Shown here in pieces: positions 1 through 9,305 of a stretch of 64,000 nucleotides of DNA. Within the stretch, counting starts at the first letter, position 1. Each line of letters opens with the position of its first letter. A model generated the notes under the pieces. It was not told the origin of the DNA. It was given only the letters and a program-made list of their open reading frames with translations, and did no database searches. The stretch is from Rahnella rivi (lineage in GTDB: Bacteria; Pseudomonadota; Gammaproteobacteria; Enterobacterales; Enterobacteriaceae): assembly GCF_019049655.1 (NCBI RefSeq), contig NZ_JAFMOX010000050.1, positions 62,001-126,000 on the forward strand, written 5' to 3'. A program made the translations under genes and the position numbers.

Positions 1-1
1 T

Positions 2-1132
2 GATGAGCTTCATCAGAAAAAACAGCTGACGATCCGCATCGCCTACAACCTGTTCACCCAGCGCCCGCAGCATGAGCTGGAAGATTTCGAACTGTGGACC
101 GACATGCTGAAACCCGGCCAGGGCACCGACTTTTATCGCCATAACGGCGCGGGCGAAATGCTGGTGTTTTCCGCCGCAGACTTTGAAGATTTCCTGCAAC
201 CGCGCCCGGATTTACCACCGGGGACTGAAATTGAACTTGAGCGCGTGGTGCGCCATCTGGTGGAACACCGCTGGCCCTTCCGGCTGCACGCCACCTATGA
301 CGAGTCGATCAGCCGGATGCTGGACGTATTTGAAAAAGTGAACCACGACATTCCGTTCAACGGTTTGCACTGGTTCTTCGACCATGCGGAAACCATTACT
401 GAACGCAATATCGAACGCGTTAAAGCGCTGGGCGGCGGCATTGCGGTGCAACATCGCATGGCGTTTCAGGGTGAATATTTTGCAGAGCGCTACGGCGCTG
501 AAGCCACAAAACATACGCCGCCGGTGGCGAAAATGCTCTCTGCCGGATTACCCGTCGGGCTGGGCACGGACGCCACCCGCGTTGCCAGTTACAATCCGTG
601 GACCGCGCTGTACTGGCTGGTGTCCGGCCGTACCGTTGGCGGCATGGCAATGTATGACGACGATGCGCGAATCGACCGCGAAACGGCGCTGATGCTGTGG
701 ACTCAGGGCAGCGCCTGGTTCTCCAGCGAACAGGGTAAAAAGGGGCAGATTAAAGCCGGGCAGCTGGCCGATCTGGCCGTTTTATCGGAAGATTTCTTCA
801 GTGTTGCGGAAGAGCGCATCAAAGGCATTGAATCGGTACTGACCATGGTCGATGGTAAAGTGGTTTACGCGGCAGGAAGTTTCTTGCCGCTCTCGCCACC
901 GGCGATCCCGGTATTGCCGGACTGGTCGCCGGTCACCCGTGTGCCGGGGCATTACCGTTCTGCTCCGCCAGAAGGGGCGGCACGGGTCGGGCAGATCCGG
1001 CAGATGCATCAGTGCGTCGGGCCATGCGGTGTGCATAAGCACAGCCATGACCTTGCCCGCGGGGCCGATGTTCCGGTATCCGATGACAACGCCTTCTGGG
1101 GCGCACTCGGCTGCTCCTGTTTCTCGTTCTGA
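2..1132 (+). CDS. YtcJ-like amidohydrolase, 5' end outside window
   Basis: The reading frame is open from base 2, so the first ATG (104) is internal and the N-terminal part with the first metal-binding histidines lies upstream of the window. The visible part matches the C-terminal half of amidohydrolase family 3 (YtcJ type) metal hydrolases: LHWFFDHAETIT carries a likely metal-ligand His, and the glycine-rich GLPVGLGTDATR carries the conserved Asp before the last strand of the barrel. The tail after about residue 290 of the visible part is unusual: it is rich in Cys and His (QCVGPCGVHKHSHD and a final GCSCFSF) and is not part of the catalytic barrel. The substrate cannot be told from sequence. 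A hairpin terminator follows 20 bases after the stop. Family assignment is fairly secure, function is not. Confidence 0.8.
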   Translation, partial: DELHQKKQLTIRIAYNLFTQRPQHELEDFELWTDMLKPGQGTDFYRHNGAGEMLVFSAADFEDFLQPRPDLPPGTEIELERVVRHLVEHRWPFRLHATYDESISRMLDVFEKVNHDIPFNGLHWFFDHAETITERNIERVKALGGGIAVQHRMAFQGEYFAERYGAEATKHTPPVAKMLSAGLPVGLGTDATRVASYNPWTALYWLVSGRTVGGMAMYDDDARIDRETALMLWTQGSAWFSSEQGKKGQIKAGQLADLAVLSEDFFSVAEERIKGIESVLTMVDGKVVYAAGSFLPLSPPAIPVLPDWSPVTRVPGHYRSAPPEGAARVGQIRQMHQCVGPCGVHKHSHDLARGADVPVSDDNAFWGALGCSCFSF

Positions 1133-1152
1133 TCGTTTCTCCGTGATGTAAA

Positions 1153-1184
1153 AAAGCCCGCAGTTCATTTGAATTGCGGGCTTT
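1153..1184 (+). terminator. Intrinsic terminator of the amidohydrolase gene
   Basis: The arms AAAGCCCGCA and TGCGGGCTTT form a 10-bp stem around a 12-base loop 20 bases after the amidohydrolase stop. The T-run downstream is short and interrupted, so strength is uncertain. Confidence 0.75.
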
Positions 1185-1408
1185 GCGGTTCCCCTTTTCC
1201 CGGCCTGTTGTTTCTCTCGTCGCAATAAACAGACATACCGGTGCGGGCGCAGGATGTTTTCATACTCATCCTTGTGATCCGTTCTGACGGCAAAAGCCTC
1301 CCCGGCTTTGTGCCGTAAAAATCCGTGCATGTTTTGGTGACAGGTGAAAATCCGGTCTAAACTAAATCAGCGTGAAGCAAACTCTTACCTCTAAAAAGGA
1401 TGATGTAA

Positions 1409-1699
1409 ATGAAAAAAATCATTTTAGCTGCCTCTCTGCTTATCACTGCCTTTTCATTCAGTGCATTAGCAGCTGACCAAGTCTCTAAAGAAGAGGTCAC
1501 TCACTTCAAACTGGTAAAAATTGGCAACGTCACCGTGTCGCAAAGTGGCGGGCAGGTAGGTTCTCCAAGTGAATTGCACGAAGAGCTTTCCAAGTTAGCG
1601 GATGAGAAAGGGGGTAAGTATTACCATATCATTGCAGCAGGGCAGAAAGGCCCAAACTTTGAAGCCATCGCCACTGTCTATAAAGACGCGGATAAATAA
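1409..1699 (+). CDS. Small secreted DUF1471 (YdgH/BhsA/McbA-like) protein
   Basis: This 96-residue protein begins with a clear Sec signal peptide (MKKIILAASLLITAFSFSA, cleavage probably after ALA-AD). The mature part is about 70 residues and fits the DUF1471/BhsA-McbA fold of small periplasmic or outer-membrane stress proteins, with the typical FKLVKIGNVTVSQSGG strand and a HIIAAGQKG strand near the end. In E. coli, paralogues respond to acid, metals or biofilm conditions; which of these applies here cannot be read from sequence. The ATG is preceded by an AAAGGATGA Shine-Dalgarno region. It is monocistronic, bounded by hairpins on both sides. Confidence 0.85.
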   Translation: MKKIILAASLLITAFSFSALAADQVSKEEVTHFKLVKIGNVTVSQSGGQVGSPSELHEELSKLADEKGGKYYHIIAAGQKGPNFEAIATVYKDADK

Positions 1700-1720
1700 T
1701 CACGCGTGATTAACCCGCAA

Positions 1721-1757
1721 AAAGGCCGCCGTGAGCAATATGCCCGCGGCGGCCTTT
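1721..1757. terminator. Bidirectional terminator between DUF1471 gene and chbG
   Basis: AAAGGCCGCC and GGCGGCCTTT form a perfect 10-bp stem with a 17-base loop. There is an A-run before it and T-rich sequence after it, so it can end transcription both from the DUF1471 gene (+) and from the convergent chb operon (-). Confidence 0.85.
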
Positions 1758-1772
1758 GTGTTTTTACAGGGC

Positions 1773-2531
1773 TTATAAATCCTTAAATGATCCCAGCCGG
1801 AACCCGCGCTGAGTAATCGCGGATTTAAGCGACGCAGATGTCAATACATCCAGCTCTGCCAGCCTCGGGTAACAATATTTACTGGCCAGAAGCGTGTTAT
1901 CGATAAACGAAGGGTGCGTCATGATCTCAACGGAACGGTCGCCGCGCTGTGTGGCGTTGTCCAGCGTTTGCAGAAACAGCGCTTCTGAAATCGCCTCTCC
2001 GTAAAACGTGCTGTCGAAACCGTCTGTACTCTTCGCGCCGCGCAGAGGAATGTCCGCTTTGCGGATTTCGTCGCGGTCAATGCGCAGCGGCACGCCCTTC
2101 TGTTTCGCAAACGCCTCCACTATCGGGAAAATCTGCGGGAACATGTGCACGTGATGATGGCTGTCGATATGCACCGGCGCTTTGCCAAACACGTCGATAA
2201 AGCGCGCGAACTGACATTCCAGTTCATGCGCGATTTCATGAAGCGGCAGCGTTCCGGCCTCCGCCATTTCCCAGATCCATTTGCCTAGTTCACCGTTTCG
2301 GACCAAACCTGGCATGGGTGAAAGCGGTTTTCCCAGCGTCAGGACAAAATGCATCCCGACGGCAAGCTGCGGGTGGGATGCGCTTAATACGGCGGCATGT
2401 TCCGCCGCCGCCATCGTGACCATCGCCGTAGTCGATCGCACAACGCCGTTATTGCATGCCTCGATAATGCCGTAGTTTTGCGCCTTGCAAAGTCCGAAAT
2501 CATCGGCATTCACAATCAGTAATTTATCCAT
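1773..2531 (-). CDS. chbG: Chitin disaccharide deacetylase ChbG (YdjC family)
   Basis: A 252-residue cytoplasmic YdjC-family carbohydrate deacetylase. It removes one acetyl group from phosphorylated chitobiose, giving the mono-deacetylated form that induces ChbR and that ChbF can cleave. Metal and catalytic signatures are visible: NADDFG at residues 8-13, HFVLT at 61-65 and the DSHHHVH cluster at 123-129. I chose the ATG at 2531 ([13 protein letters not shown]) because it matches the E. coli start and length; an in-frame codon 30 bases upstream would add an unconserved tail. It is the last gene of the chb operon, 45 bases after chbF, and ends just before the shared terminator. Confidence 0.95.
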   Translation of the reverse strand: MDKLLIVNADDFGLCKAQNYGIIEACNNGVVRSTTAMVTMAAAEHAAVLSASHPQLAVGMHFVLTLGKPLSPMPGLVRNGELGKWIWEMAEAGTLPLHEIAHELECQFARFIDVFGKAPVHIDSHHHVHMFPQIFPIVEAFAKQKGVPLRIDRDEIRKADIPLRGAKSTDGFDSTFYGEAISEALFLQTLDNATQRGDRSVEIMTHPSFIDNTLLASKYCYPRLAELDVLTSASLKSAITQRGFRLGSFKDL

Positions 2532-2576
2532 GATTTTCCCTTTTGCATCGCCTTCCCGCACCGGGAAGGAGGCGGG

Positions 2577-3920
2577 TTATTTCAGTGCGGCAATCGTTTC
2601 TGCAAAGTTTGGCAGCAGCGCCTCATGCGCCAGCAACATTTCCCGCGCCAGCACTTCGGCATCTTTATCTGAATGGATCAGCGGGCTGAGGTTCAGCGCC
2701 AGCAGCACATCATTAAATTTGCCGCTCAGTGCCGCTTCGCTGGCCGCGATTTCAAAGCCTTTAATGGTGTGGATCAGCCCGAGGACTTTATCGTCGAAAT
2801 GCGTCAGACGCGGATGCGGTGTCGCGCCGTCGCGCCCGATGGTGCAGGTCATTTCGATTGCCCACTCCGCCGGAATATTATCAATGTGCCCGTTGTGCGG
2901 GAAATTGACGTACTGCTCGGTTTGCTTATCGTTATAAATCGCGCTGATCACTTCGCAGGCCGCATCGGAATAGTACGCCCCGCCCCGCAACTCCAGCTCT
3001 TTAGGTTTGACGCTCAGCTCAGGATCTTTATAGAGATCGAACAACTGCTTCTCAACTTTTTGCACCACGGATGCGCGCGCCCCGCCTTTGTAGAATTCAC
3101 CCATTTCAATCGCCAGCATCTCTTTCTGCTTGAAGTAATACAGCAGGTAAGAGCACGGCAGCAGGTTGAGCGAGCGGATCAGGCCTTCGCTGAAAGGTAA
3201 ATCAAAGATGTTTTTCACCGAGCCGGCGGTAAGCGTGCCGGAGGCTACGCCGTCGAGCAGTTCAGCAAAGCGTGATTCACCGTTAACAATCACATCTTTG
3301 ATAAACACCATATGGTTCAGGCCGAAAAGATCGATAGACAACGCGTCCTGTGGAGTCAGTTTCAGCACATCCTGAATGAACATTTTCATGCCGACAGGAA
3401 TATTGCACACGCCAATGAATTTCTTGAACTGAGTGTGACGGAAGACGGCTTCCGTGACCATTCCCGCCGGGTTGGTGAAGTTAATGACCCAGGCGTTCGG
3501 GCAAATCTCTTCGACGTCTTTGATGATGTCGAAAATGACCGGGATGGTGCGCAGGCCTTTGAATAAACCGCCTGCGCCGTTAGTTTCCTGCCCCAGATAC
3601 CCATGGCTCAGCGGGATACGCTCATCAAGCTCGCGCGCCTTTAACTGACCGACACGCAATTGCGTGGTAACGAAATCCGCATTTTCCAGCGCTTCACGGC
3701 GGTTGAGGGTTTTGTGGATCGCAATCGGCACACCGGCGCGTTTCACCATGCGCACACAGAGATCAAAAATAATATCCTGCTTCTCTTTTCCGGCCTCGAC
3801 ATCCACCAGCCATAATTCAGAAATCGGTAATTCGTCGTAACGTTTAATAAAGCCTTCAAGTAATTCCGGGGTATAGCTGCTCCCGCCACCAATGGTGACG
3901 ACTTTCAGTTTTTTGCTCAT
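2577..3920 (-). CDS. chbF: 6-phospho-beta-glucosidase ChbF (GH4)
   Basis: A 447-residue glycoside hydrolase of family 4, which uses NAD+ and a divalent metal to split chitobiose-6-phosphate and related phospho-beta-glucosides in the cytoplasm. The Rossmann dinucleotide motif GGGSSYTPEL is at residues 11-20, INFTNPAGM at about 146-154, and the metal-binding Cys and His are in VCN (171-173) and GLNHM (200-204). It lies between chbR and chbG as in the E. coli operon. The 63-base gap to chbR is AT-rich and may hold a weak stem. Length and all motifs are intact. Confidence 0.96.
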   Translation of the reverse strand: MSKKLKVVTIGGGSSYTPELLEGFIKRYDELPISELWLVDVEAGKEKQDIIFDLCVRMVKRAGVPIAIHKTLNRREALENADFVTTQLRVGQLKARELDERIPLSHGYLGQETNGAGGLFKGLRTIPVIFDIIKDVEEICPNAWVINFTNPAGMVTEAVFRHTQFKKFIGVCNIPVGMKMFIQDVLKLTPQDALSIDLFGLNHMVFIKDVIVNGESRFAELLDGVASGTLTAGSVKNIFDLPFSEGLIRSLNLLPCSYLLYYFKQKEMLAIEMGEFYKGGARASVVQKVEKQLFDLYKDPELSVKPKELELRGGAYYSDAACEVISAIYNDKQTEQYVNFPHNGHIDNIPAEWAIEMTCTIGRDGATPHPRLTHFDDKVLGLIHTIKGFEIAASEAALSGKFNDVLLALNLSPLIHSDKDAEVLAREMLLAHEALLPNFAETIAALK

Positions 3921-3983
3921 AGGGACTCCCGTGCAAGTGATTGCACTGCAAATTTAAACAGAAATATAAAATAAACCTGAGCG

Positions 3984-4820
3984 TTAATTAATACTGCACA
4001 ATTTCTTTCGATAATGATTCGGTGTAAATGATGTCAGCTTTTTAAAGTTCTTGATAAACATACTCGGGCTGCTATATCCGGATTCAAAGGCAATATCCGT
4101 GACCGAGTAATTGGTAATTTCAAGTTGCTTTTTCGCGAAATCAATTCGGATTTCATTGATAATCTGCATCGGCGTCATTCCATAATGACGCTGCGTGGCG
4201 CGGGTCAGATATTCCTGCGACTTACCGGATAATGCCACCATGTTCGATAAGGCTTTATCACCGAACTGCGTTTTATCATGCATTCTCTCAACCGCCACCT
4301 TTAACCAGGCTGGCGCATCCGTTGTGGCTTCTGATTCTCTGTGGTGACGTAACCGGTTCACGATATAAAACGTCACCATCTCCAGAAATTCATTAAATTC
4401 CCCGTTGCGGAAATTGAGCGAAGCCACCACCGATTCAATATAAGTCAGAAATTCAGTTTTAATTTTGTACACTTGTGAGGCAATAAAATGTGCCGGTAAT
4501 AATGAGGCGTAGTGTTGTTCGAAAAAAGCTTTGCTGATCCCGACATTTAATATTCGGGTCGCGCCAAATTCATAAAAGCTCTGATGATTCGAACCCAGCG
4601 GAATGAAGACAAAATCGCCGCGCTCTAACAGCACCCGTTTGCCATTCACACTCTGGTAATACCGGCCCGTCAATACCACCGTAAATTCGTAGTAATCATG
4701 TTCATGCAACCCGGAAATGCTTTCTACTTTGTTGTAGATAAACATATGGAAATTCTGACCGTCGAAGAGTTGATTTTCGCGTGCTGTCTTGATTTCCATG
4801 CTCAATACCGGTGGCTGCAT
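3984..4820 (-). CDS. chbR: AraC-family regulator of the chb operon, ChbR
   Basis: A 278-residue regulator with an N-terminal cupin-like sensor domain ([14 protein letters not shown] near residues 40-55) and a C-terminal double helix-turn-helix of AraC type, ending with the family pattern [20 protein letters not shown] and [14 protein letters not shown]. In E. coli ChbR both represses and, with phosphorylated deacetylated chitobiose, activates the operon in which it is encoded. The start at 4820 is chosen because a GGGAG sequence lies 5 bases upstream of that ATG; an in-frame GTG at 4826 would overlap it. It follows chbA by 14 bases. Likely binding sites are the direct repeats upstream of chbB. 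Confidence 0.94.
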   Translation of the reverse strand: MQPPVLSMEIKTARENQLFDGQNFHMFIYNKVESISGLHEHDYYEFTVVLTGRYYQSVNGKRVLLERGDFVFIPLGSNHQSFYEFGATRILNVGISKAFFEQHYASLLPAHFIASQVYKIKTEFLTYIESVVASLNFRNGEFNEFLEMVTFYIVNRLRHHRESEATTDAPAWLKVAVERMHDKTQFGDKALSNMVALSGKSQEYLTRATQRHYGMTPMQIINEIRIDFAKKQLEITNYSVTDIAFESGYSSPSMFIKNFKKLTSFTPNHYRKKLCSIN

Positions 4821-4834
4821 TATCACTCCCTACG

Positions 4835-5182
4835 TTATTTTATTTTCTCGTGAAGCTCAATGAGTTCCGTGATTAACTCGCGGGCCAGCATCGAGGTCAT
4901 CAGGTGATCCTGCGCGTGAACCAGGATCAGGCTGACTTTCATTTTGCCTTCGCCCATATCGTCTTCAATCAGCTTCGTCTGCACCAGATGCGCTTCATTG
5001 AGCGATAAACGTGACTGATCCATTAACGCTTTGGCTTGCTCAAAATCGCCTTCTTTGGCTTTTTTCAGCGCACCGTAAGCCAGGCTGCGCGCTTGTCCGG
5101 AGTTAATAATTAACCCCATGACCACTTCTTCGAGTTCCTGCATCTCGTCTTGCGTATCCGCGATGCTGTCTAAATCAATCAT
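4835..5182 (-). CDS. chbA: PTS chitobiose-specific EIIA, ChbA
   Basis: A 115-residue EIIA of the lactose/chitobiose PTS family, a soluble helical protein that passes phosphate from HPr to ChbB. The phosphorylated histidine is His89 in VHAQDHLM (88-95), at the same position as in E. coli ChbA, with the metal-coordinating Asp92 of the trimer in the same motif. It sits between chbC and chbR and ends 14 bases before the chbR start. Confidence 0.96.
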   Translation of the reverse strand: MIDLDSIADTQDEMQELEEVVMGLIINSGQARSLAYGALKKAKEGDFEQAKALMDQSRLSLNEAHLVQTKLIEDDMGEGKMKVSLILVHAQDHLMTSMLARELITELIELHEKIK

Positions 5183-5245
5183 CTTAATCTCTCCTTGATA
5201 GCCAGTGGGCAGAGGGAAGGACGCGCCCGCCCTCTGCGGGTCAGA

Positions 5246-6604
5246 TTAGAATTTCAGTGCGGCAGCGATATCTTCTTCGCTTTCTTCTTCTTCAATAATC
5301 TCCTGCGCTTTGTTCGACAGGATAACGAAAGGCATGTAAACCAGCGTGGCGACCGCCAGGTTAAACAAGGCCACTAACAATGCCGCGATGCTGCCATTAC
5401 TGTTAAAGAAAGCGCCAAGGCCGGTCGGCATGGTCCAGGGCGCCAGGTTAGTCACCGGCGGAATAATGCCCATGGAGTAAGCCGCGAGCGTGATGGCCGC
5501 CAGAATAGGTTGCACCAGCACGAACGGAATAAACATGACCGGGTTCATGATGATCGGTAAACCAAACAGGATAGGCTCGTTAATCTGGAAGATGCCTGAC
5601 GGCAGCGCCAGTTTTGCCACCTGGCGGTGATCCGCGCGGCGTGAGGCAATGAAAATGGCGATAATCAGACCTAACGTCGCACCGGAACCGCCCAGCAGGA
5701 TGTAGGAATCGAGCATCGGTTTCGCCCAGAAGTGGAACGTTTTACCCGCGTCAATGGCAGCACTCACTGAACCGTATTCGGTGTACAGCGCGATATTTTC
5801 CAGCGCCCACGGGGTCATGATGCCGTTGTCCAGCGCGGTCAGCGCAAGAGAACCGTGGACACCAAAGAACCACAGCAGGGAGTTGAAGATCACGTATGCC
5901 CAGCCCACCACGCTGCCCATAGAGGCCAGCGGTTTGGAGATGGAATCCATAATAATCTGGTGGAAGTTGTGGCCGTATAATCCCAGCAGCCAGGAAATCA
6001 CACCGAAAATAAACAGAATGATAAAGCCGGGAATTAATGCAGAGAATGAGCGGGCGACAGAGGTCGGCACGCTTGCGGGTAAAGTAATCACCCAATTTCT
6101 GCGGATAATAAACGTAAACATTTCGGCGACCACTAATCCAATCAACATACCGGAAATAATGTTCGCACCGCCTAACCAGTTCGCGCCTACCGCATAGGCT
6201 TCACCTACGCTGTAAGGTGTGACGGTCATAAAGGCGGCAACGGCTAATAACCCCGCGGACAGGGAATCCACTTTGCGTTCTTCGGCTAAAGCCATGCCGA
6301 TAAAGAACGGCGCCATCAGCGACATAATACCCAGCGTACCGTTGTAGACATTAATACCGATGGTTTTTAAACCACTCAGGGTTTCAATCGTGGAGGGGTC
6401 TAAACGCACGCCTAAGGAATAGAAGAAAGAACCGGCACCAAAATTCAGGAAAACGTTATTAATTAAAACGAACATGGCACCGGCAAGGGTCAGCGGCATT
6501 AATTTAATAAAACCATTTTTGATGGCATTAATATGCGGCTGCTTACCAATTTTAACGGCAAAAGGAAGAAGTATCTTCTCCAGGGAATCAATAACTTTAC
6601 TCAT
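5246..6604 (-). CDS. chbC: PTS chitobiose-specific EIIC permease, ChbC
   Basis: A 452-residue integral membrane permease of the lactose/N,N'-diacetylchitobiose EIIC family, with about ten hydrophobic segments. The conserved core [16 protein letters not shown] (where substrate-binding residues lie) and [17 protein letters not shown] near residue 340 are both present. It transports and phosphorylates chitin disaccharide together with ChbB and ChbA. The acidic C-terminus ([15 protein letters not shown]) is a cytoplasmic tail. It lies 123 bases after chbB and 63 before chbA. Confidence 0.96.
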   Translation of the reverse strand: MSKVIDSLEKILLPFAVKIGKQPHINAIKNGFIKLMPLTLAGAMFVLINNVFLNFGAGSFFYSLGVRLDPSTIETLSGLKTIGINVYNGTLGIMSLMAPFFIGMALAEERKVDSLSAGLLAVAAFMTVTPYSVGEAYAVGANWLGGANIISGMLIGLVVAEMFTFIIRRNWVITLPASVPTSVARSFSALIPGFIILFIFGVISWLLGLYGHNFHQIIMDSISKPLASMGSVVGWAYVIFNSLLWFFGVHGSLALTALDNGIMTPWALENIALYTEYGSVSAAIDAGKTFHFWAKPMLDSYILLGGSGATLGLIIAIFIASRRADHRQVAKLALPSGIFQINEPILFGLPIIMNPVMFIPFVLVQPILAAITLAAYSMGIIPPVTNLAPWTMPTGLGAFFNSNGSIAALLVALFNLAVATLVYMPFVILSNKAQEIIEEEESEEDIAAALKF

Positions 6605-6727
6605 TCGCGTGTTCCTTTAATGCCGCCCTTCGGCGGCCAGGGTATGAAATTCGCTCTTTGACTGGATTTCTCTTTGACTAAAGTAATTCAATGTAAAAAA
6701 GGACAAGGTATCGCTAAAAATTTACGC

Positions 6728-7051
6728 TTACTGAGTGGCGGCGGCTTTTTTGATGGCAGCAACGGCGGCTTTCAAAACACCTAAACCATCGATTTTGCCG
6801 TAAAGCACAGAATCGATCACTTCAACCGGTTTACCCGGTAATACTTTTTGAATCTCAGGCAACATATAAGCAATCTGCGGCCCCAGAAGTACCACATCCG
6901 CCGCATGCCCTTTTTCAGCGGCCAGTGTTTCCGGGAATGCTTCAATAATGACCGGCACTTCGTATTTTTCGGCCTGCACTTTCATTTTAGTCACCAGCAA
7001 TGAAGTGGACATGCCTGCCGAGCAAAACAAATAGATGACTTTCTTTTCCAT
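6728..7051 (-). CDS. chbB: PTS chitobiose-specific EIIB, ChbB
   Basis: A 107-residue EIIB protein with the active-site cysteine Cys10 in [10 protein letters not shown], followed by the P-loop-like phosphate-binding segment. I place the start at 7051, where GAGGG lies about 7 bases upstream and the N-terminus ([10 protein letters not shown]) matches E. coli ChbB; the same frame stays open far upstream, but that translation covers the promoter region and is not conserved-looking. First gene of chbBCARFG. Confidence 0.95.
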   Translation of the reverse strand: MEKKVIYLFCSAGMSTSLLVTKMKVQAEKYEVPVIIEAFPETLAAEKGHAADVVLLGPQIAYMLPEIQKVLPGKPVEVIDSVLYGKIDGLGVLKAAVAAIKKAAATQ

Positions 7052-7145
7052 AATGAAACCCTCATATCCAGTTATGATTGCAGGCCAGACAAGCGTTCCT
7101 GCATTGCTGCCAAATGGGCATTTAAACGAAAAAAGATGTAATACG

Positions 7146-7226
7146 AATTGTCTCTGCTTGAGTCGAGTATACGGCATCACTTTAGCGGGTGATAATTCTG
7201 AGAAGTTAAAAATTGTCTCTCCTTGA
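7146..7226. promoter_or_regulatory. 16-bp direct repeats upstream of chbB, candidate ChbR sites
   Basis: AATTGTCTCTGCTTGA (7146-7161) and AATTGTCTCTCCTTGA (7211-7226) are direct repeats with one mismatch, 65 bp apart start to start. They lie between chbB and the divergent acetyltransferase gene. AraC-family proteins bind direct repeats of about this size, and ChbR is encoded in the operon, so they are probable ChbR operators (inference). A possible minus-strand -10 (TATACT, 7171-7166) lies between them. Confidence 0.6.
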
Positions 7227-7234
7227 CCATTGCT

Positions 7235-7250
7235 TATGACTCCCTTCACA
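7235..7250 (-). promoter_or_regulatory. Probable CRP site of the chb operon
   Basis: Read on the minus strand the sequence is TGTGA-6 bases-TCATA, one base from the CRP consensus TGTGA-N6-TCACA. It lies about 185 bp upstream of chbB and 9 bp from the nearer direct repeat. The E. coli chb operon is known to be CRP-dependent. Spacing to a promoter is not established. Confidence 0.6.
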
Positions 7251-7426
7251 TTTTGGGCAAATAACTGACGATGGAAAATAACACCGCAGCCCTGAACGCT
7301 CCTCACGCGCCAAAGTGTGCGGCAGATCCCTGCGCAGACCGGCGGGGTGATTTTTTCAGCGCCGGATGACGACGCGCCCCGGTGCGGCTAAGCTTGAAGT
7401 CATCTCACAGGAGGAAAAACGTCACT

Positions 7427-7954
7427 ATGATCATTGAGACATCGCGGTTATTGCTGCGTCCGGTTGCAGACGCTGACCTGTATTCCCTCTTTGCCATTTA
7501 CGGCGATCCGCAGACCAATCTGTTCAACCCGCGCGGCCCGCTGCCGGACAGGGCGGCGGCACAGGAAAAACTGAGCGGCTGGTTACGCGAATGGCCGGAG
7601 CACGGCTTCGGCCACTGGGCGATTACGCTGAACCATAAACCCGATGAGGTCATCGGGTTTGGCGGGCTGGGAGTCCGTGAAGGCTACGAAAATCACCGGG
7701 TGTTTCTCGGCTACCGCTTCGCCACTACGGCGTGGGGAAAAGGGCTGGCGACCGAGTTTGCCAGCGTGGCGCTCAATACGGGTTTTGAGAAACTGGGAAT
7801 ACCGCGGATCTCCGCCACCGTGCGCGAAAACCATCTGGCTTCCCAGCGCGTTCTGGAAAAAATCGGGATGCAAAAAGTCGGTTTTGAGGGCGACCCTCTG
7901 CACGGCACGGGCAGTTATCTTTACCGGCAAACCGACCGGCGCACGTTGCGCTGA
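7427..7954 (+). CDS. GNAT-family N-acetyltransferase (RimJ/RimL type)
   Basis: A 175-residue GNAT protein of the RimJ/RimL-like acetyltransferase_3 group: it starts MIIETSRLLLRPV, has GHWAITL and EVIGFGGLGV strands, an acetyl-CoA-binding region at about residues 95-110 (RFATTAWGKGLATE) and the closing NHLASQRVLEKIGMQ motif. The acceptor is unknown; proteins of this group acetylate ribosomal protein N-termini, drugs or small amines. The ATG at 7427 is preceded 12 bases upstream by AGGAGG; a GTG in frame at 7382 would put this Shine-Dalgarno inside the gene. Confidence 0.88.
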   Translation: MIIETSRLLLRPVADADLYSLFAIYGDPQTNLFNPRGPLPDRAAAQEKLSGWLREWPEHGFGHWAITLNHKPDEVIGFGGLGVREGYENHRVFLGYRFATTAWGKGLATEFASVALNTGFEKLGIPRISATVRENHLASQRVLEKIGMQKVGFEGDPLHGTGSYLYRQTDRRTLR

Positions 7955-8031
7955 CCATTAAGAGTCATGGCGCGGGGGAGATTTTGGAGGATAATCGCTG
8001 GCAATCGATCTCACTTTAAGGAACACAGGGC

Positions 8032-8631
8032 ATGACCCAGCAACCTGCGCCAGAAGATTACTACACCGAAAAATACGGCCTTACCCGCACCCATTCAGAA
8101 ATCATTCATGCAGCCGGTTATGTTCAGCCGGGCAAAGCGTTGGATCTGGGCTGTGGCAGCGGGCGCAACTCGTTGTATCTCAACCTGAAAGGCTTTGATG
8201 TGACGGGATGGGACAACAACGCCATGAGCGTGGCGAAAGTGAATGACATTATTGCGGCGGAATCTCTGCGCAATATCGCCATCAGCGAACAGGATCTGAA
8301 CACGCACCGTTTCAGCGGCGAATACGATTTCATCTTTTCCACCGTGGTCATGATGTTTTTGCAACGCGACAGCATCCCGCACATTCTCGAAGACATGCAC
8401 GCGGCCACCAAAACCGGCGGCTACAACCTGATTGTCGCCGCGATGGACAGCCCGGATTATCCTTGTCCGCTGCCCTTCCCGTTTACCTTTAAGCCCGATG
8501 AATTGCGCCACGCTTATCGTGGCTGGGAAATCGTGAAATACAACGAGGATATTGGCGAATTGCATAAACGTGACGAAAACGGTGACCGCTACAAGCTTCG
8601 CTTTGCCACCTTGCTGGCGAAGAAAATGTAA
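8032..8631 (+). CDS. tehB: SAM-dependent tellurite methyltransferase TehB
   Basis: A 199-residue class I methyltransferase with the SAM-binding loop [11 protein letters not shown] at residues 36-46 and the TehB-typical N-terminus ([16 protein letters not shown]). TehB volatilises or detoxifies tellurite using SAM and in E. coli is paired with the membrane protein TehA. No tehA gene is beside it here: the downstream gene is a different small membrane protein. A preceding AAGGAACAC gives a Shine-Dalgarno. It is followed by a 7-bp-stem hairpin. Confidence 0.92.
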   Translation: MTQQPAPEDYYTEKYGLTRTHSEIIHAAGYVQPGKALDLGCGSGRNSLYLNLKGFDVTGWDNNAMSVAKVNDIIAAESLRNIAISEQDLNTHRFSGEYDFIFSTVVMMFLQRDSIPHILEDMHAATKTGGYNLIVAAMDSPDYPCPLPFPFTFKPDELRHAYRGWEIVKYNEDIGELHKRDENGDRYKLRFATLLAKKM

Positions 8632-8641
8632 GACGGATAAC

Positions 8642-8671
8642 GCTGGCGCACGCGTCGCCAGCCCTTATTTC
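8642..8671 (+). terminator. Probable terminator after tehB
   Basis: GCTGGCG (8642-8648) and CGCCAGC (8656-8662) form a 7-bp stem with a 7-base loop, followed by CCTTATTT. It lies 10 bases after the tehB stop. Confidence 0.6.
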
Positions 8672-8879
8672 CCCGGTGATCCCTGCCAGAATTCTCGCCT
8701 GAACATTCTTGCCAGAGTGTTGACGTCCGTGTGATAATACCGCGCGTCAATTCTTTAAATACTCTGTAAAATCATACCATTAACGTTTAATGACTCTGTT
8801 TTTCTCGCGGCCAAAGCGGTTCAGAACAGGGTTTCTTTTTATTATTCGTCGCCAAGCGCGGCAACATTCAGAGATACGT

Positions 8880-9242
8880 ATGAACTGGGACGTCATGAAG
8901 TGGTTGATCGGTATTTATCTGGGCTGTTTTTTAGGTCTTCTTAAGATGGCTTACTCCGACCCTAAGTTTTACCTTGAATATATCGACAAGAAATTCACTT
9001 ATGTCTGTTACACCTGCTTTATTGTCTGCGGCGCATTATGGTTTGGCCTCTATTCAGCCAGGGGATATGCCATTGACAATATTGATTTAATTTCAGAGCA
9101 ACTCACATTGATAGACAAAGAATATAATTACGTCACCTCATATCTTCTTTCAATGATAATTGGTTCGGGGATCTCTTTTGCTTCCAGCATTTTGTTTATC
9201 GATATTGCCCGCAAAAAGATCGCCTCAGCCACGGCAGAATAA
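8880..9242 (+). CDS. Hypothetical small membrane protein
   Basis: A 120-residue protein I do not recognise. It has hydrophobic segments near residues 9-25 (LIGIYLGCFLGLL), 42-60 (CYTCFIVCGALWFGLYS) and 92-110 (LLSMIIGSGISFASSILFI), so probably three membrane spans with a charged linker between the second and third. I place the start at ATG 8880; the frame is open upstream to 8790, but that part is basic and unlike a membrane protein N-terminus. The ribosome site is weak (CAGAGA). It is convergent with the DUF1176-like gene. Confidence 0.6.
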   Translation: MNWDVMKWLIGIYLGCFLGLLKMAYSDPKFYLEYIDKKFTYVCYTCFIVCGALWFGLYSARGYAIDNIDLISEQLTLIDKEYNYVTSYLLSMIIGSGISFASSILFIDIARKKIASATAE

Positions 9243-9250
9243 CTCTCTCT

Positions 9251-9292
9251 GATGATGCTTCAGCAGGGGGCGGCCCACTCCCTGCTTCATCA
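9251..9292. terminator. Hairpin between convergent genes
   Basis: GCAGGG (9263-9268) and CCCTGC (9280-9285) pair, and the flanking GATG and CATC extend the stem imperfectly. The hairpin sits in the short gap between two convergent genes, with no strong T-run, so terminator function is only probable. Confidence 0.4.
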
Positions 9293-9305
9293 ACACCTCG
9301 TTTCC

